Assembly: GCF_037023745.1 (NCBI RefSeq)
Contig: NZ_CP146101.1
Coordinates: 4,022,001 to 4,086,000 of the forward strand
DNA: 64,000 bases
Source of the DNA: Streptomyces sp. SCSIO 30461
GTDB taxonomy: Bacteria > Actinomycetota > Actinomycetes > Streptomycetales > Streptomycetaceae
Direction: 5' to 3'
The notes beneath the pieces were generated by a model. That model was not told where the DNA came from. It saw nothing but the letters and a program-made list of their open reading frames with translations, and ran no database searches. Made by a program: the position numbers and the translations under genes. Below are positions 8,810 through 16,967 of this stretch, one piece after another. Position 1 is the stretch's first letter, and every line of letters begins with the position of its first letter.

Positions 8810-9154
8810 ATGGTGATGAAGGTCTACTCGCCCGAGTTCAAGGCGGACGCTGTCGCGCTGTACCTGTCGGACCCGAGCCACACCTTCGAGGGCATCGGCA
8901 AAGATCTGGGGATCAGCCGCGAGACGCTGCGTAACTGGGTGCGGGCCGAACGGGCCCGCCGCGGCGGGGGCAGCACGACGAGCACGGAGAAGAGCACGGT
9001 GGATTCCCCGCCGACGGCCGAGGAGCTTCAGGCCGAGAACGAGGCCCTGCGCCGGGAGCTGGCGGCAGCCCGCAAGGAGATGCAGAAACTCGCCACCGAA
9101 CGGGACATTCTCCGCAAGGCGACGAAGTTTTTCGCACAAGAGATGACCTGGTGA
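8810..9154 (+). CDS. IS3-family transposase OrfA (HTH)
   Basis: 114 residues. N-terminal helix-turn-helix (YSPEFKADAVALYL, IGKDLGISRETLRNWV) and a C-terminal leucine-zipper-like coiled coil (EELQAENEALRRELAAARKE) that pairs OrfA with OrfAB. It overlaps orfB by 4 nt (GTGA), so OrfB may be made by coupling or frameshifting. ATG 8810 (an alternative is ATG 8816). Confidence 0.92.
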   Translation: MVMKVYSPEFKADAVALYLSDPSHTFEGIGKDLGISRETLRNWVRAERARRGGGSTTSTEKSTVDSPPTAEELQAENEALRRELAAARKEMQKLATERDILRKATKFFAQEMTW

Positions 9155-10041
9155 CCAGCCGCTTCCAGTTCATCGAGGACCACCACCGCGCCTGGAGCGT
9201 GAAGCGGTTGTGTCACGTGCTGGAGGTCGCCCGCTCCAGCTTCTACAAGTGGCGGGCGGGCCGCCAGGCCCGTGCCGCGCGTGAGCGGGCCGATACCGCG
9301 CTCGCGATGCGGATCAGGGCCGTGCACACCGAATGGGACGGCACCTACGGCCGCCCCCGCATCACCGCCGAGCTCCGAGACGAAGGCGAGCCGGTGAACC
9401 ACAAGCGCGTCGGACGGGTCATGCGGAAGTTCGGCATCGCCGGGCTGCGGCTGCGCAAGCGGCAGGTCACCACGGTGCCCGAGCCGTCCGCCACCCGAGT
9501 GCCGGACCTGCTGGGGCGTGACTTCACCGCGAGTGCGCCGAACACCAAGTACGTCGGGGACATCACCTACCTGCCGGTGGGCGACGGCGAGTTCCTGTAT
9601 CTGGCGACGGTGATCGACTGCTTCTCACGCCGCCTGGTGGGCTGGTCGCTCGCCGACCACATGCGCACCTCGCTCGTCACCGACGCACTCCGGGCCGCCG
9701 AAGCGACCCGCGGCAGCCTGGCCGGCGCCGTCTTCCACAGCGATCACGGAGCCCAGTACACGTCCCGCGAATTCGCCCATTTCTGCACAGAGTTGGGAGT
9801 GCGGCAGTCCATGGGCGCGATCGGTACGAGCGCGGACAACGCACTCGCCGAGTCGTTCAACGCCGCCCTCAAACGCGAGACGCTCCGTGGCGCCCGCCGC
9901 TTCGACGGAGCCCACGACTGCCGCCTGACGGTCTTCCGCTGGACCACCCGCTACAACACCCGGCGACGGCACTCGGCGAACGAACAAAAGGCACCGAACG
10001 TCTACGAACAGCAGTCAGCTACCCTGACACTCGCTGCATAA
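9151..10041 (+). CDS. IS3-family transposase OrfB (DDE integrase)
   Basis: 296 residues. The N-terminal part has WSVKRLCHVLEVARSSFYKW and YGRPRITAEL. The catalytic rve domain has the DDE triad in YVGDITYLPV (first Asp), AVFHSDHGAQYTS (second Asp) and SADNALAESFNAALKRE (Glu). The ending WTTRYNTRRRHSA is typical. It starts GTG inside orfA's stop. Complete and probably functional. Confidence 0.93.
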   Translation: MTSRFQFIEDHHRAWSVKRLCHVLEVARSSFYKWRAGRQARAARERADTALAMRIRAVHTEWDGTYGRPRITAELRDEGEPVNHKRVGRVMRKFGIAGLRLRKRQVTTVPEPSATRVPDLLGRDFTASAPNTKYVGDITYLPVGDGEFLYLATVIDCFSRRLVGWSLADHMRTSLVTDALRAAEATRGSLAGAVFHSDHGAQYTSREFAHFCTELGVRQSMGAIGTSADNALAESFNAALKRETLRGARRFDGAHDCRLTVFRWTTRYNTRRRHSANEQKAPNVYEQQSATLTLAA

Positions 10042-10079
10042 CAACACGAACAGGTGTCCACTCCGCGGGGTCAAGGCCC

Positions 10080-11225
10080 GGTGAGGAGTTCGTGCAGGTG
10101 GGCGTGGTCGGCGACGTGGGTGAAGAAGCGGTGGCGGGCGGCGGAGATCGCGGAGCGGTCGGGGGCGTGGTGGGTGCGGCTGACGGCCAGGCCGAGGAGG
10201 TCGCGCAGGAGTTCCTTGGCCTGCCAGGCCGCGTGGATCTGCCGGCCGTAGGTGCCCATGTACTCCAACTCGGTCTTCAGGAGGAGGCGTTGGTCTTCGG
10301 TGAGGTCTTCTTTGTTGCGGCGCAGGAGTTTGCGGACGGTGTAGATGCCGTCGCCCTTGCGGGCCCGGCGGCCGTGCTGCCGCCAGGTGAGGCGTCGGCG
10401 CAGGTCGGCGAGGTGGCGCTGGGCGAGTTGCACGATGTGGAAGCAGTCGACGACCACGGTCGCGTGCGGCAGGGCACGGTGGACGGCGGCGCGGAAGGTG
10501 GAACACAGGTCGATGGCGACGTAGCGCACCTGTGCCCGCCAGGATGCGGGCTGGGAGCTGAGCCAGTCGGCGACCGAGGTGGCGTTGCGGCCTTCGACCT
10601 GCCCGAACAGTCCTTGCCCGCCGATCACGTCGACGAAGCCGATGTGCCAGGCGTCCGCGACCAGTTCCCACTTCTGCGTGGCCGGGTTCTGGGCCCAGAC
10701 CGGCTTGCCCCGCCGGGTCTCGTCGATCCCGACCGCCTCGGTCGCGGGCGGCGTCTCGGGCAGGACCGTCGCGGCGTAGTCCTCGAAGCATCGCTGCACG
10801 ATGGGCCAGCTCAAGGACAGGTCGCGGCCGGCCTGCACGACGGTGCGGGATCCGTCGCAGACCGCGGCCCCCGCCGCCCGGCGCAGGGCGGTGGTGGTGC
10901 GCATCCCGGCGGGCACCGCGTGGATCGCCTCGGTGAACGAGCCGCGCTCGCACGCGGGTTCGGCGCAGTACCAGCGTGCCTTGCGCCACCGGATACTCAC
11001 AGGGCGTCCACCGCAGGGCAGGTGCCGGGGCCGGGTGGTGCGGTAGTCCTTCAGCCGGGTGGCGAAGACCCCGCACGAGGGGCAGGCCCGGGCGGAGTCC
11101 TCGCTCGTGACCACGTACACCGTCGAACCGCCCGCCCCGTCGTCCTTGACCTGCGTCACACTCACCCCCTCCAGCCCCAGAAGTCGCGTTGCCGCTTCGT
11201 TGATGCCGGTATCGTCGCTGTTCAA
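10080..11225 (-). pseudogene. ISL3 transposase, N-terminal part
   Basis: Reads from ATG 11225. An N-terminal zinc-ribbon-like region (ACPSCGVFATRLKDY), a second Cys pair (WYCAEPACERGSF), the DDE core (VGIDETRRGKPVW, VVVDCFHIVQLA) and a long helical insert. The frame is cut at 10080 by IS3. The final residues of the apparent ORF are IS3 DNA. The missing C-terminus is at 8533-8739. Confidence 0.88.
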
Positions 11226-11391
11226 GCCCGTGGGGTTTCATGATCGGTTGCCTAGACAACAACCATGATCACGAAGGCCCGCGGGCTCCTTGCGTCCAGG
11301 GCGCCCGCACCCCAACCACCTCACACAGCGTGACCGGCGAGCGCGCCCGTCACCGCCGCACCCCCCACTAAATTCGAAGACCCTCCATAAC

Positions 11392-11432
11392 ACCCCGACA
11401 ACCAATAGGATGATCAGCGGCACCTGGAACAT
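11392..11432 (-). pseudogene. 5' end of the MAB_1171c-type membrane protein gene
   Basis: ATG 11432 overlaps the stop of the upstream peptidase gene as TAATG, a sign of translational coupling. It encodes MFQVPLIILLVVG before the ISL3 target duplication, and the gene resumes at 8520. This shows that ISL3 landed in the first transmembrane helix. Confidence 0.65.
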
Positions 11433-11953
11433 TACGCCCACCCCCACGGGGGGTTCAGTGCCGAACTCAGAGGATTCAGAGCCGGATCCTCAGGTGTACG
11501 GGCACTGATGTAGTCGATAACTGTTGCCCACTCCTGGATGATCGTCGCCACCAGTTCGGCCTCGCGTTCGTAATCCTCGGCGTAGCAGGTGCGGCGGAAG
11601 CCTCGGCTGATCAGGCCACGGGGGAAGTCCGGGCCGAGATCGGGCAATTCCCCGCCAGGGTCTCCGTCATCCTGATGATCAGCGAGGATATGGCCGACTT
11701 CGTGCAAGATGATGTGATCCTGGTGAACACGGGTGGTTTCTTTCTGATAGAAGATCACCTCCTCGTTTGGCCGGGACATCCACAGACCGAACGGCCCTGG
11801 AACCGGCAGCGCCCACGGAATCAGCCGGATGGGTTTACCCAAATGTTCACCGAGTCTGCGACACAGCTCGTCTACGCGCAGTGGAGATTGAATGTTGAGC
11901 TTCCGCAGCAGCTGCTTGCACTGCCGGCGGAGCTCGCGCTCGCGTACGGCCAC
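11432..11953 (-). CDS. ImmA/IrrE-like metallopeptidase
   Basis: 173 residues with a zinc-peptidase motif HEVGH at residues 84-88 (IILHEVGHILADH). A later acidic stretch (YEREAELVATII) fits the third ligand of the ImmA/IrrE fold. Family knowledge: such proteases often cleave or relieve a partner XRE repressor. It lies 11 bp after the XRE gene and is coupled to the membrane-protein gene downstream, so the three formed one operon. The protease and regulator are intact while the third gene is destroyed. Confidence 0.75.
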   Translation of the reverse strand: MAVRERELRRQCKQLLRKLNIQSPLRVDELCRRLGEHLGKPIRLIPWALPVPGPFGLWMSRPNEEVIFYQKETTRVHQDHIILHEVGHILADHQDDGDPGGELPDLGPDFPRGLISRGFRRTCYAEDYEREAELVATIIQEWATVIDYISARTPEDPALNPLSSALNPPWGWA

Positions 11954-11964
11954 GCTGTCCCTTC

Positions 11965-12552
11965 TTATTCTCCAGCACTCAGTTCGGGAGTGTTGCCCTG
12001 ATCAAAGATCGCAATCATCTTGAGTAGTTGTTTGCGCATGGCCGGTGTCATTTCGCCTGCCCTCATCGCAATCGCCCGCACTTGATGGTCGGCAAGCCGC
12101 TGGCGCAACAACTCGTCATCAGGGTCATCCTGGGAAACTAGCGACTTCACTGTGATTGATGCTGTCCCCGCAGGGCGGTGGTCGTCGAAGAACTTGGCGA
12201 GTCCCTCCAGCACACTCAACGTTGGGTTGGTATGCGACCCGTTGCGCAGCATCGCCAGGTAACTCCTGGAAAGGGTCGCCGGGTGTGACGGGTCGGCGGT
12301 GATCGCCTTGGCCACTTCGGCGGTCGAGTACTCCCGTTGCCGACCGTGGGCGTAGAAGTGGACGGCGACCTGGCGCTCGGCGATGGCGGGCAGCAGGACC
12401 TCGCGCAGTAGGTCGCAGCCGTGGCGGTTCCAGAAGGGGCCGCCGATGTGGAGTTCGCTGTTGGCTCCGGCGATGACGTCCTGGACTAGGAGGTCCAGGC
12501 GTCGGACGGGGGGCGCTACGAGGTGGGCGGCGGCTCGGGGGGTGGTGAACAC
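11965..12552 (-). CDS. XRE-family regulator with a foreign PLD-like N-terminus (chimera)
   Basis: 195 residues. From about residue 72 it matches actinomycete XRE regulators found before ImmA/IrrE genes (REYSTAEVAKAIT, LSRSYLAMLRNG, NPTLSVLEGLAKFF). The first 70 residues (RRLDLLVQDVIAGANSELHIGGPFWN, CDLLREVLLPAIAERQVAVHFYAH) are unlike any XRE N-terminus and resemble the core of phospholipase D-like proteins. I infer an in-frame fusion made by deletion, because the normal start and first helix are missing. It abuts the IS1182 stump, so the promoter region has also changed. The fusion may still bind DNA. Confidence 0.55.
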   Translation of the reverse strand: MFTTPRAAAHLVAPPVRRLDLLVQDVIAGANSELHIGGPFWNRHGCDLLREVLLPAIAERQVAVHFYAHGRQREYSTAEVAKAITADPSHPATLSRSYLAMLRNGSHTNPTLSVLEGLAKFFDDHRPAGTASITVKSLVSQDDPDDELLRQRLADHQVRAIAMRAGEMTPAMRKQLLKMIAIFDQGNTPELSAGE

Positions 12553-12555
12553 TAG

Positions 12556-13242
12556 GGGGCGCTCGGGTGATGGTCAAGGTGCAGGCGGCCAACGCGCCCG
12601 GTGGGCGGTTCTCCAAGGACGCCTTCACCATCGATCTGGAGGCAGGGCAGGTCACCTGCCCGAACCAGATGACCGCCGCGATCCACCCGAAGTCTGATGG
12701 CGGTGGGACGGCCTGCTTCAAGACCGCCTGCGCCGCCTGCCCCCTTGCGGCGCAGTGCACTACCGCCAGGAACGGACGCGTCATCACCATCGGCCCTCAC
12801 GAAGAACACCTGGCCCGGGGCCGGGCTCGCAGTGCGGACCCCGTCTGGCTGGCCGCCTACCGGGCCACCCGCCCCAAGGTCGAACGCAAGATCGCCCACC
12901 TGATGCGGCGGCGACACGGCGGACGCCGCGCCCGGGTGCGGGGCCGGGCCAAGATCGCCGCCGACTTCTCCTTGCTGGCCGCCGCCGTCAACGTCGCGCG
13001 GCTCGGCGTGCTCGGAATCATGTCCACAGGCAGTGACAAGTGGGCGGTCGCCGCCGGCTGACCGTCCCGAGGGCGCCCTGGACCATGCAAACGACCCGCA
13101 CGCGGCCGTGCCAAGCCCTCAACAGCCCCCACGACGGCCACGAACCGCCCACACGCCGCCCGACCACCAGCCAGCAACCACGACCCTGACACCCCCAACG
13201 GCGACACCGCACGCCCAGGACGACCCGCTTAACACCAGTCAC
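12556..13242 (+). mobile_element. IS1182-family element, right-end fragment
   Basis: Sequence from about 12556 is nearly identical to 33522-33769 plus 35110-35548. Its right end (TTAACACCAGTCAC) is followed by CTAG at 13243-13246, as in the full copy. The left 1.2 kb, including the start of the transposase, is missing. It lacks the IS3 insertion seen in the full copy. Confidence 0.85.
12567..13061 (+). pseudogene. IS1182 transposase, C-terminal part
   Basis: Reads MVKVQAANAPGGRFSKDAF, a Cys cluster (TACFKTACAACPLAAQC) and the arginine-rich end with RATRPKVERKIAHLM and the GR.RARVRGRAK segment. It differs from the complete copy by a few codons (for example NQM versus NQV and IHP versus IRP). 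The N-terminal half of the DDE enzyme is absent. Confidence 0.85.
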
Positions 13243-13396
13243 CTAGACCATGCCACCGTCCTCGGAGCAACCCCCTGCGGCAAGGTATGCGGGCTCTGGC
13301 ACCTTGCGCGCCAAGCCGTCTCCATCGCGTTCTGCGGCGTTCGAGCGAAGATGCGCCGCCCTGGGGGCAGTACCGCCGGGACCGCACCGGCTCCGT

Positions 13397-13552
13397 GAGG
13401 CCCGTCAGCCGTCCTGGGTCGAGGCCCTGGAGGACGGGGCAGAGGTCCGGCTCGGGTTGTTTCTGGCGAACAGCAAGATCCGGCGAGCGAAGCTCAGCGG
13501 CGCGCAGTTGGAGCGGCCAGCCGGGCTCGGGCTGGCGTGGGCTGTGGCGTGG
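13397..13552 (+). pseudogene. helicase-associated domain remnant
   Basis: One frame reads REARQPSWVEALEDG then VRLGLFLANSKIRRAKLSG and GLGLAWA, which follows the W...RLG.wlanqR...kLt pattern of a single HA repeat ending. No helicase core is nearby. It resembles the tail of a second helicase like the one at the window's left edge. Flanks 13247-13396 and 13553-13622 show nothing else. Confidence 0.45.
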
Positions 13553-13622
13553 TGCTGTTGTATGGGGGCGGCCCCGGCCGTACTGCGTCCCGCATTTCGG
13601 GGACCGGGGCCTATCCCGCGCA

Positions 13623-13650
13623 CTCCATACCGGCACGGGCCGGTATGGAG
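13623..13650 (-). terminator. perfect 12-bp palindromic hairpin downstream of csp
   Basis: CTCCATACCGGC pairs perfectly with GCCGGTATGGAG around ACGG. It lies about 80 nt past the stop of the cold-shock gene on the minus strand, where a terminator would be expected. No T-run. Confidence 0.5.
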
Positions 13651-13730
13651 CCTAGTTCGTCCGGGTGAGGGAAGCGGTCCGATGGTGTTGTTCGGGACGC
13701 TACTTACGCCGCGCGCGGGGGTGGTGCGGG

Positions 13731-13934
13731 TCAGGCGGGGGTGATGTTCTCCGCCTGGGGGCCCTTGGGGCCCTGGGTGATGTCGAACGTCACGGCCTGG
13801 CCCTCCTGGAGCTCACGGAAGCCCGAGGAGTTGATCGCCGAGTAGTGGGCGAACACGTCCGGGCCGCCACCGTCCTGGGCGATGAAGCCGAAGCCCTTCT
13901 CCGCGTTGAACCACTTCACAGTTCCCGTAGCCAT
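13731..13934 (-). CDS. cold-shock protein, CspA family
   Basis: 67 residues, the usual length. It shows both nucleic-acid-binding motifs: KGFGFI (RNP1) and VFAHYSAI (RNP2), after the usual [12 protein letters not shown] start. It acts as a single-stranded RNA/DNA chaperone in the cytoplasm. A leader of about 200 nt separates it from the small ORF upstream, room for the long 5' untranslated region common in this family. It lies on the same strand as rpoA and orf66. The gene is intact. Confidence 0.95.
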   Translation of the reverse strand: MATGTVKWFNAEKGFGFIAQDGGGPDVFAHYSAINSSGFRELQEGQAVTFDITQGPKGPQAENITPA

Positions 13935-14148
13935 GTCTTATGCCTTCCAGTCGATGAACGCCTTCCGCACCATGCGGAAGGCGGAGGTGATCGCCCTGGT
14001 CCCTGCGGCACAGCACAGCAAAACGCCCACGCCTTCGGCGCGGGCCATAGGGGAACTTCCGAACCACGACAGCTGACCCAGACGTTACACGCCCCCACAC
14101 CCTGTCACCACAGGAAACATCTCAGGCCCCAACGCAGGCCGTCGGGGG

Positions 14149-14349
14149 TCAGTCATCGTCGGCGACGGGTTCGCCTCTGGCGCGGCGGGCGATCTGCTCT
14201 ACCGGTTCTTGCAGGGCGCGCAGTACCGCGCGTTCGGTCTCTTCCGTGTCGGCTTCGATGTTCCACTGCCTGGGGTTGTCCACCAGGGCCTCGATCGCGT
14301 CGTGGAGTCGGCTGCGGCCCTGGTCCCCGGAGGTCCGGACGCACAGCAT
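14149..14349 (-). CDS. small acidic protein directly after rpoA
   Basis: 66 residues; ATG 14349 touches the rpoA stop (TGAATG), so it would be translated by coupling. The core (LHDAIEALVDNPRQWNIEAD, ERAVLRALQEPVEQIARRA) is helical and acidic and looks like a real protein, but I know no family. In ordinary Streptomyces chromosomes rpoA is followed by rplQ, so this partner is unusual. Confidence 0.5.
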   Translation of the reverse strand: MLCVRTSGDQGRSRLHDAIEALVDNPRQWNIEADTEETERAVLRALQEPVEQIARRARGEPVADDD

Positions 14350-15375
14350 TCAGTACTGCTGCTCGGTCTCCACGAAACCCGTGCTCGTGCGATCGTCCTC
14401 GTCGAAGGCGCCAACCGCAGCGACGGGATCGAATCCAGGCGGGCTGTCCTTGAGGGCCAGCCCCATGCCGGCCAGCTTCGCCTTGACCTCGTCGATCGAC
14501 TTCGCACCGAAGTTGCGGATGTCCATCAGATCGACCTCGGAACGCGCCAGGAGTTCACCCACGGAGTGGACACCCTCGCGCTTGAGGCAGTTGTACGAGC
14601 GGACCGTCAGCTCCAGCTCCTCGATCGGCAGCGCCATGTCGGCGGCCAGAGCCGCGTCCGTCGGGGACGGACCCATGTCGATGCCCTCGGCGTCGGCATT
14701 GAGCTCGCAAGCCAGACCGAACAGCTCGACCAGGGTCTTACCGGCCGACGCCATGGCATCACGCGGACGCATGGCCTGCTTGGTCTCGACGTCGACGATC
14801 AGCTTGTCGAAGTCGGTGCGCTGCTCGACACGGGTCGCCTCGACCTTGTACGTGACCCTGAGCACCGGCGAGTAGATCGAGTCGACCGGGATACGGCCGA
14901 TCTCCTGGCCCGCCTGCTTGTTCTGCACGGCGGAGACATAGCCGCGACCGCGCTCGACGGTCAGCTCCATCTCCAGCTTGCCCTTGCCGTTCAGCGTGGC
15001 CAGGACCAGGTCGGGGTTGAGCACCTCGACCCCGGCCGGAGGCGCGATGCCGGCGGCGGTGACCAGACCCGGGCCCTGCTTGCGCAGGTACATCACGACC
15101 GGCTCGTCGTGCTCCGAGGAGACGACCAGCTGCTTGATGTTCAGGATCATGTCGGTGACGTCCTCCTTGACGCCCGGCACGGTGGTGAACTCGTGCAGGA
15201 CACCGTCGATACGGACGGACGTGACCGCCGCACCCGGAATCGAGGACAGGAGCGTACGGCGGAGCGAGTTGCCGAGGGTGTAACCGAAGCCCGGCTCCAG
15301 CGGCTCGATCACGAACCGGGAGCGGTACTCCTCGACAACCTCTTCGGTCAGCGACGGACGCTGAGCAATCAGCAC
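14350..15375 (-). CDS. rpoA: RNA polymerase alpha subunit, complete, outside its usual operon
   Basis: 341 residues. The N-terminal domain (1 to about 225) has the assembly motifs ([38 protein letters not shown]). An acidic linker follows, then the C-terminal domain ([35 protein letters not shown]) that binds UP elements and activators. It ends with an acidic tail and VETEQQY. Start GTG 15375 with GGAGG 12 nt upstream. It is very close to the Streptomyces housekeeping RpoA as I remember it, with scattered substitutions. None of the usual neighbours (rpsM, rpsK, rpsD, rplQ) is present, so this is most likely an extra copy. It could assemble with host beta subunits and shift promoter choice. 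Confidence 0.95.
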   Translation of the reverse strand: MLIAQRPSLTEEVVEEYRSRFVIEPLEPGFGYTLGNSLRRTLLSSIPGAAVTSVRIDGVLHEFTTVPGVKEDVTDMILNIKQLVVSSEHDEPVVMYLRKQGPGLVTAAGIAPPAGVEVLNPDLVLATLNGKGKLEMELTVERGRGYVSAVQNKQAGQEIGRIPVDSIYSPVLRVTYKVEATRVEQRTDFDKLIVDVETKQAMRPRDAMASAGKTLVELFGLACELNADAEGIDMGPSPTDAALAADMALPIEELELTVRSYNCLKREGVHSVGELLARSEVDLMDIRNFGAKSIDEVKAKLAGMGLALKDSPPGFDPVAAVGAFDEDDRTSTGFVETEQQY

Positions 15376-15553
15376 GAGGCATTACCTCCAAGGTTCGGCG
15401 CCCGCTATGTAACGCCGTAGACACCACGAAGGGTACGCCCGTCTGCGGCCCACCCGGCTGGCTCGGCTCCCGCTGAAGAGACGTCCGACGATCAGCGGCG
15501 CCCACCCCTGAGAGGCAGCCGCCGGCCCAAGCCGTAAGCGCATACTGGGGGCG

Positions 15554-15775
15554 ATGAAAAAGCCTCCTGCACCGAAGCGTCATTTGCCTACCAGCCCCTT
15601 CAAGGCCCCGCTCACGCCGGCACCCAAGCACTTCGCCGTGGGCGACCAGGTCACACACGACATGCACGGCCTCGGCCGTGTGATCGGCATCGAGGACGGA
15701 ATCGCGGCACTCGTGGACTTCGGCGCAGCGCGCATGCGGATCTTGAGCCCGTACGACAAGATGACCAAACTCTAG
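15554..15775 (+). CDS. small conserved actinomycete protein with a CarD-like fold segment
   Basis: 73 residues after a GGGGG ribosome-binding site. A basic Pro-rich start (MKKPPAPKRHLPTSPF) leads to VGDQVTHDMHGLGRVIGIED and ALVDFG, ending SPYDKMTKL. The V.H...G.G.V....D....V.FG pattern resembles the small beta domain of CarD/TRCF proteins. It is divergent from rpoA with about 180 bp between them, which must hold promoters for both. Function unknown. Confidence 0.7.
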   Translation: MKKPPAPKRHLPTSPFKAPLTPAPKHFAVGDQVTHDMHGLGRVIGIEDGIAALVDFGAARMRILSPYDKMTKL

Positions 15776-15849
15776 AGTCGGCGGCTGCGCGCGCGTACTA
15801 CGCAGAAACGGGCAGCCTGGCCGCTCCGGCCACCGCCACTGCCCTGGAC

Positions 15850-16707
15850 GGCGCTGTCACGTTGGCTGGCGGCGTGAGATGATCTTCAAGTTGATCACGC
15901 TCGGGAGGGGCTTGTCGTGGAGAGCGCGTCGCTGTCGTACAAGGGGCACCGCTACCCGGCGGAGATCATCGCGCACTGCGTGTGGCTGTACTTCCGTTTC
16001 CCGCTCAGCTTCCGCGAGGTCGAGGAGCTGATGTTCCAGCGCGGGGTGACCGTGTCCTACGAGACCGTGCGTCGCTGGTGTGCGAAGTTCGGGCAGGCAT
16101 ACGCCGCGGGCCTGCGGCGTCGCCGGCCCGAGCCGGGCGACAAGTGGCATCTCGACGAGGTCTTCGTAAAGATCGGCGGTGAGCGGCAGTACCTGTGGCG
16201 GGCCGTCGACCAGCACGGTGACGTCCTGGACGTTCTCGTGCAGTCCCGCCGTGACGCGACGGCCGCCAAGCGGTTCATGGCCAGGCTCATGAAGAAGCAG
16301 TGCCGCGTCCCGCGGGTGCTGGTCACCGACAAGCTGAAGAGCTACGGGGTCGCCCACCGCGAGCTCATGGCCTCGGTCGAGCACCGCTCCCACAAGGGGC
16401 TGAACAACCGGGCCGAGAACAGCCACCAGCCCACCCGCCAGCGGGAACGCGCCATGAAGCACTTCCGCTCACCCGGCGCGGCCCAGCGGTTCCTGTCCGC
16501 GTTCAGCGGCATCTCACCCCACTTCCGGCCCCGACGGAATCTTCTGACCGCCGCTCAGCACCGCTTCGAGATGACCCTCCGCTTCACCCTCTGGGACCAC
16601 ATCACCGGCAGCATCGGCCTGTCCACCGCGGCCTGACCCAGGACCCGAAAACCAGCCCCACCACACCCCGACACACCATCAGACGCACACGACAACGTGA
16701 CAGCACC
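15850..16707 (+). mobile_element. IS6-family insertion sequence (858 bp)
   Basis: Inverted ends GGCGCTGTCACG and GGTGCTGTCACG (reverse strand). The flanks CCCTGGAC and GCCTGGAC match at 7 of 8 positions, close to the 8-bp duplication expected for IS6. One transposase gene. Confidence 0.85.
15917..16636 (+). CDS. IS6-family transposase
   Basis: 239 residues. N-terminal HTH (YPAEIIAHCVWLYFRFPLSFR, VSYETVRRW), then the DDE domain: WHLDEVFVKIGG (first Asp), VLVTDKLKSYG (second Asp) and LNNRAENSHQPTRQRER (Glu). The C-terminus is complete. Starts GTG 15917. Likely active. Confidence 0.93.
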   Translation: MESASLSYKGHRYPAEIIAHCVWLYFRFPLSFREVEELMFQRGVTVSYETVRRWCAKFGQAYAAGLRRRRPEPGDKWHLDEVFVKIGGERQYLWRAVDQHGDVLDVLVQSRRDATAAKRFMARLMKKQCRVPRVLVTDKLKSYGVAHRELMASVEHRSHKGLNNRAENSHQPTRQRERAMKHFRSPGAAQRFLSAFSGISPHFRPRRNLLTAAQHRFEMTLRFTLWDHITGSIGLSTAA

Positions 16708-16921
16708 GCCTGGACCGCTGCGTCAGCTCCTGCGCGAACATCGCGCGGACGGACCACCACGCCGAACAGCTCCGTCAGTGGGCCGCCGTCCTGGACAAGC
16801 GAGCCGGCCGCCTGCCTGACCCCATCGGCGGCCGCCTGCGCCACAACGCCGACCGGCTACGCACGATCGCCGACGAACACGACCGCACCCGCATCACCCT
16901 GCTGGAGAGCACCCCATGACC
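16708..16921 (+). pseudogene. C-terminal stump, probably of a tyrosine recombinase
   Basis: The open frame arriving from the IS6 end reads LDRCVSSCANIARTDHHAEQ and then helices ending HDRTRITLLESTP. A Cys-x3-Cys-xNIARTD pattern before a helical tail resembles the ends of large actinomycete phage-integrase-type recombinases. Its stop overlaps the next ATG (ATGA), showing an operon. The catalytic part is missing, removed by IS6 or an earlier deletion. Confidence 0.4.
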
Positions 16922-16967
16922 CCTGCCCTGAACGAACGCGACCGCATGTCGGCGTACACGTGAACGT
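16918..16967 (+). pseudogene. 5' end of the recombinase-accessory-like gene, cut by insertion
   Basis: ATG 16918 encodes MTPALNERDRM before mobile DNA begins. The likely rest of the gene starts at about 22795 after the ISL3-IS21-ISL3 block (..RHRIRAAMERILAG). The short length makes this join an inference. Confidence 0.35.

Larger units (their letters stand above)
8740..10079 (+). mobile_element. IS3-family insertion sequence, copy A (1340 bp)
   Basis: Starts GGGACCTGTCCCC and ends in a related inverted repeat (GGGCCTTGACCCC on the other strand). The 3-bp direct repeat GGT flanks it (8737-8739, 10080-10082). Length and gene content match the copy at 33770-35109, and the two proteins read identically. 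It carries orfA and orfB with a 4-nt overlap. Confidence 0.92.
8521..11383 (-). mobile_element. ISL3-family insertion sequence, itself interrupted by IS3
   Basis: Terminal inverted repeats GGGTCTTCGAATTTAGTGGG at both ends, in opposite orientation. It is flanked by the 8-bp direct repeat TCCATAAC (8513-8520 and 11384-11391), the size expected for ISL3. It carries one transposase gene split by the IS3 copy at 8740-10079. Without that copy it would be about 1.5 kb. Confidence 0.9.

Noticed and set aside
13623..13650. Telomere-like palindrome
   Set aside because: A single palindrome beside a gene end, without the series of tightly packed palindromes of Streptomyces telomeres; a terminator is simpler.
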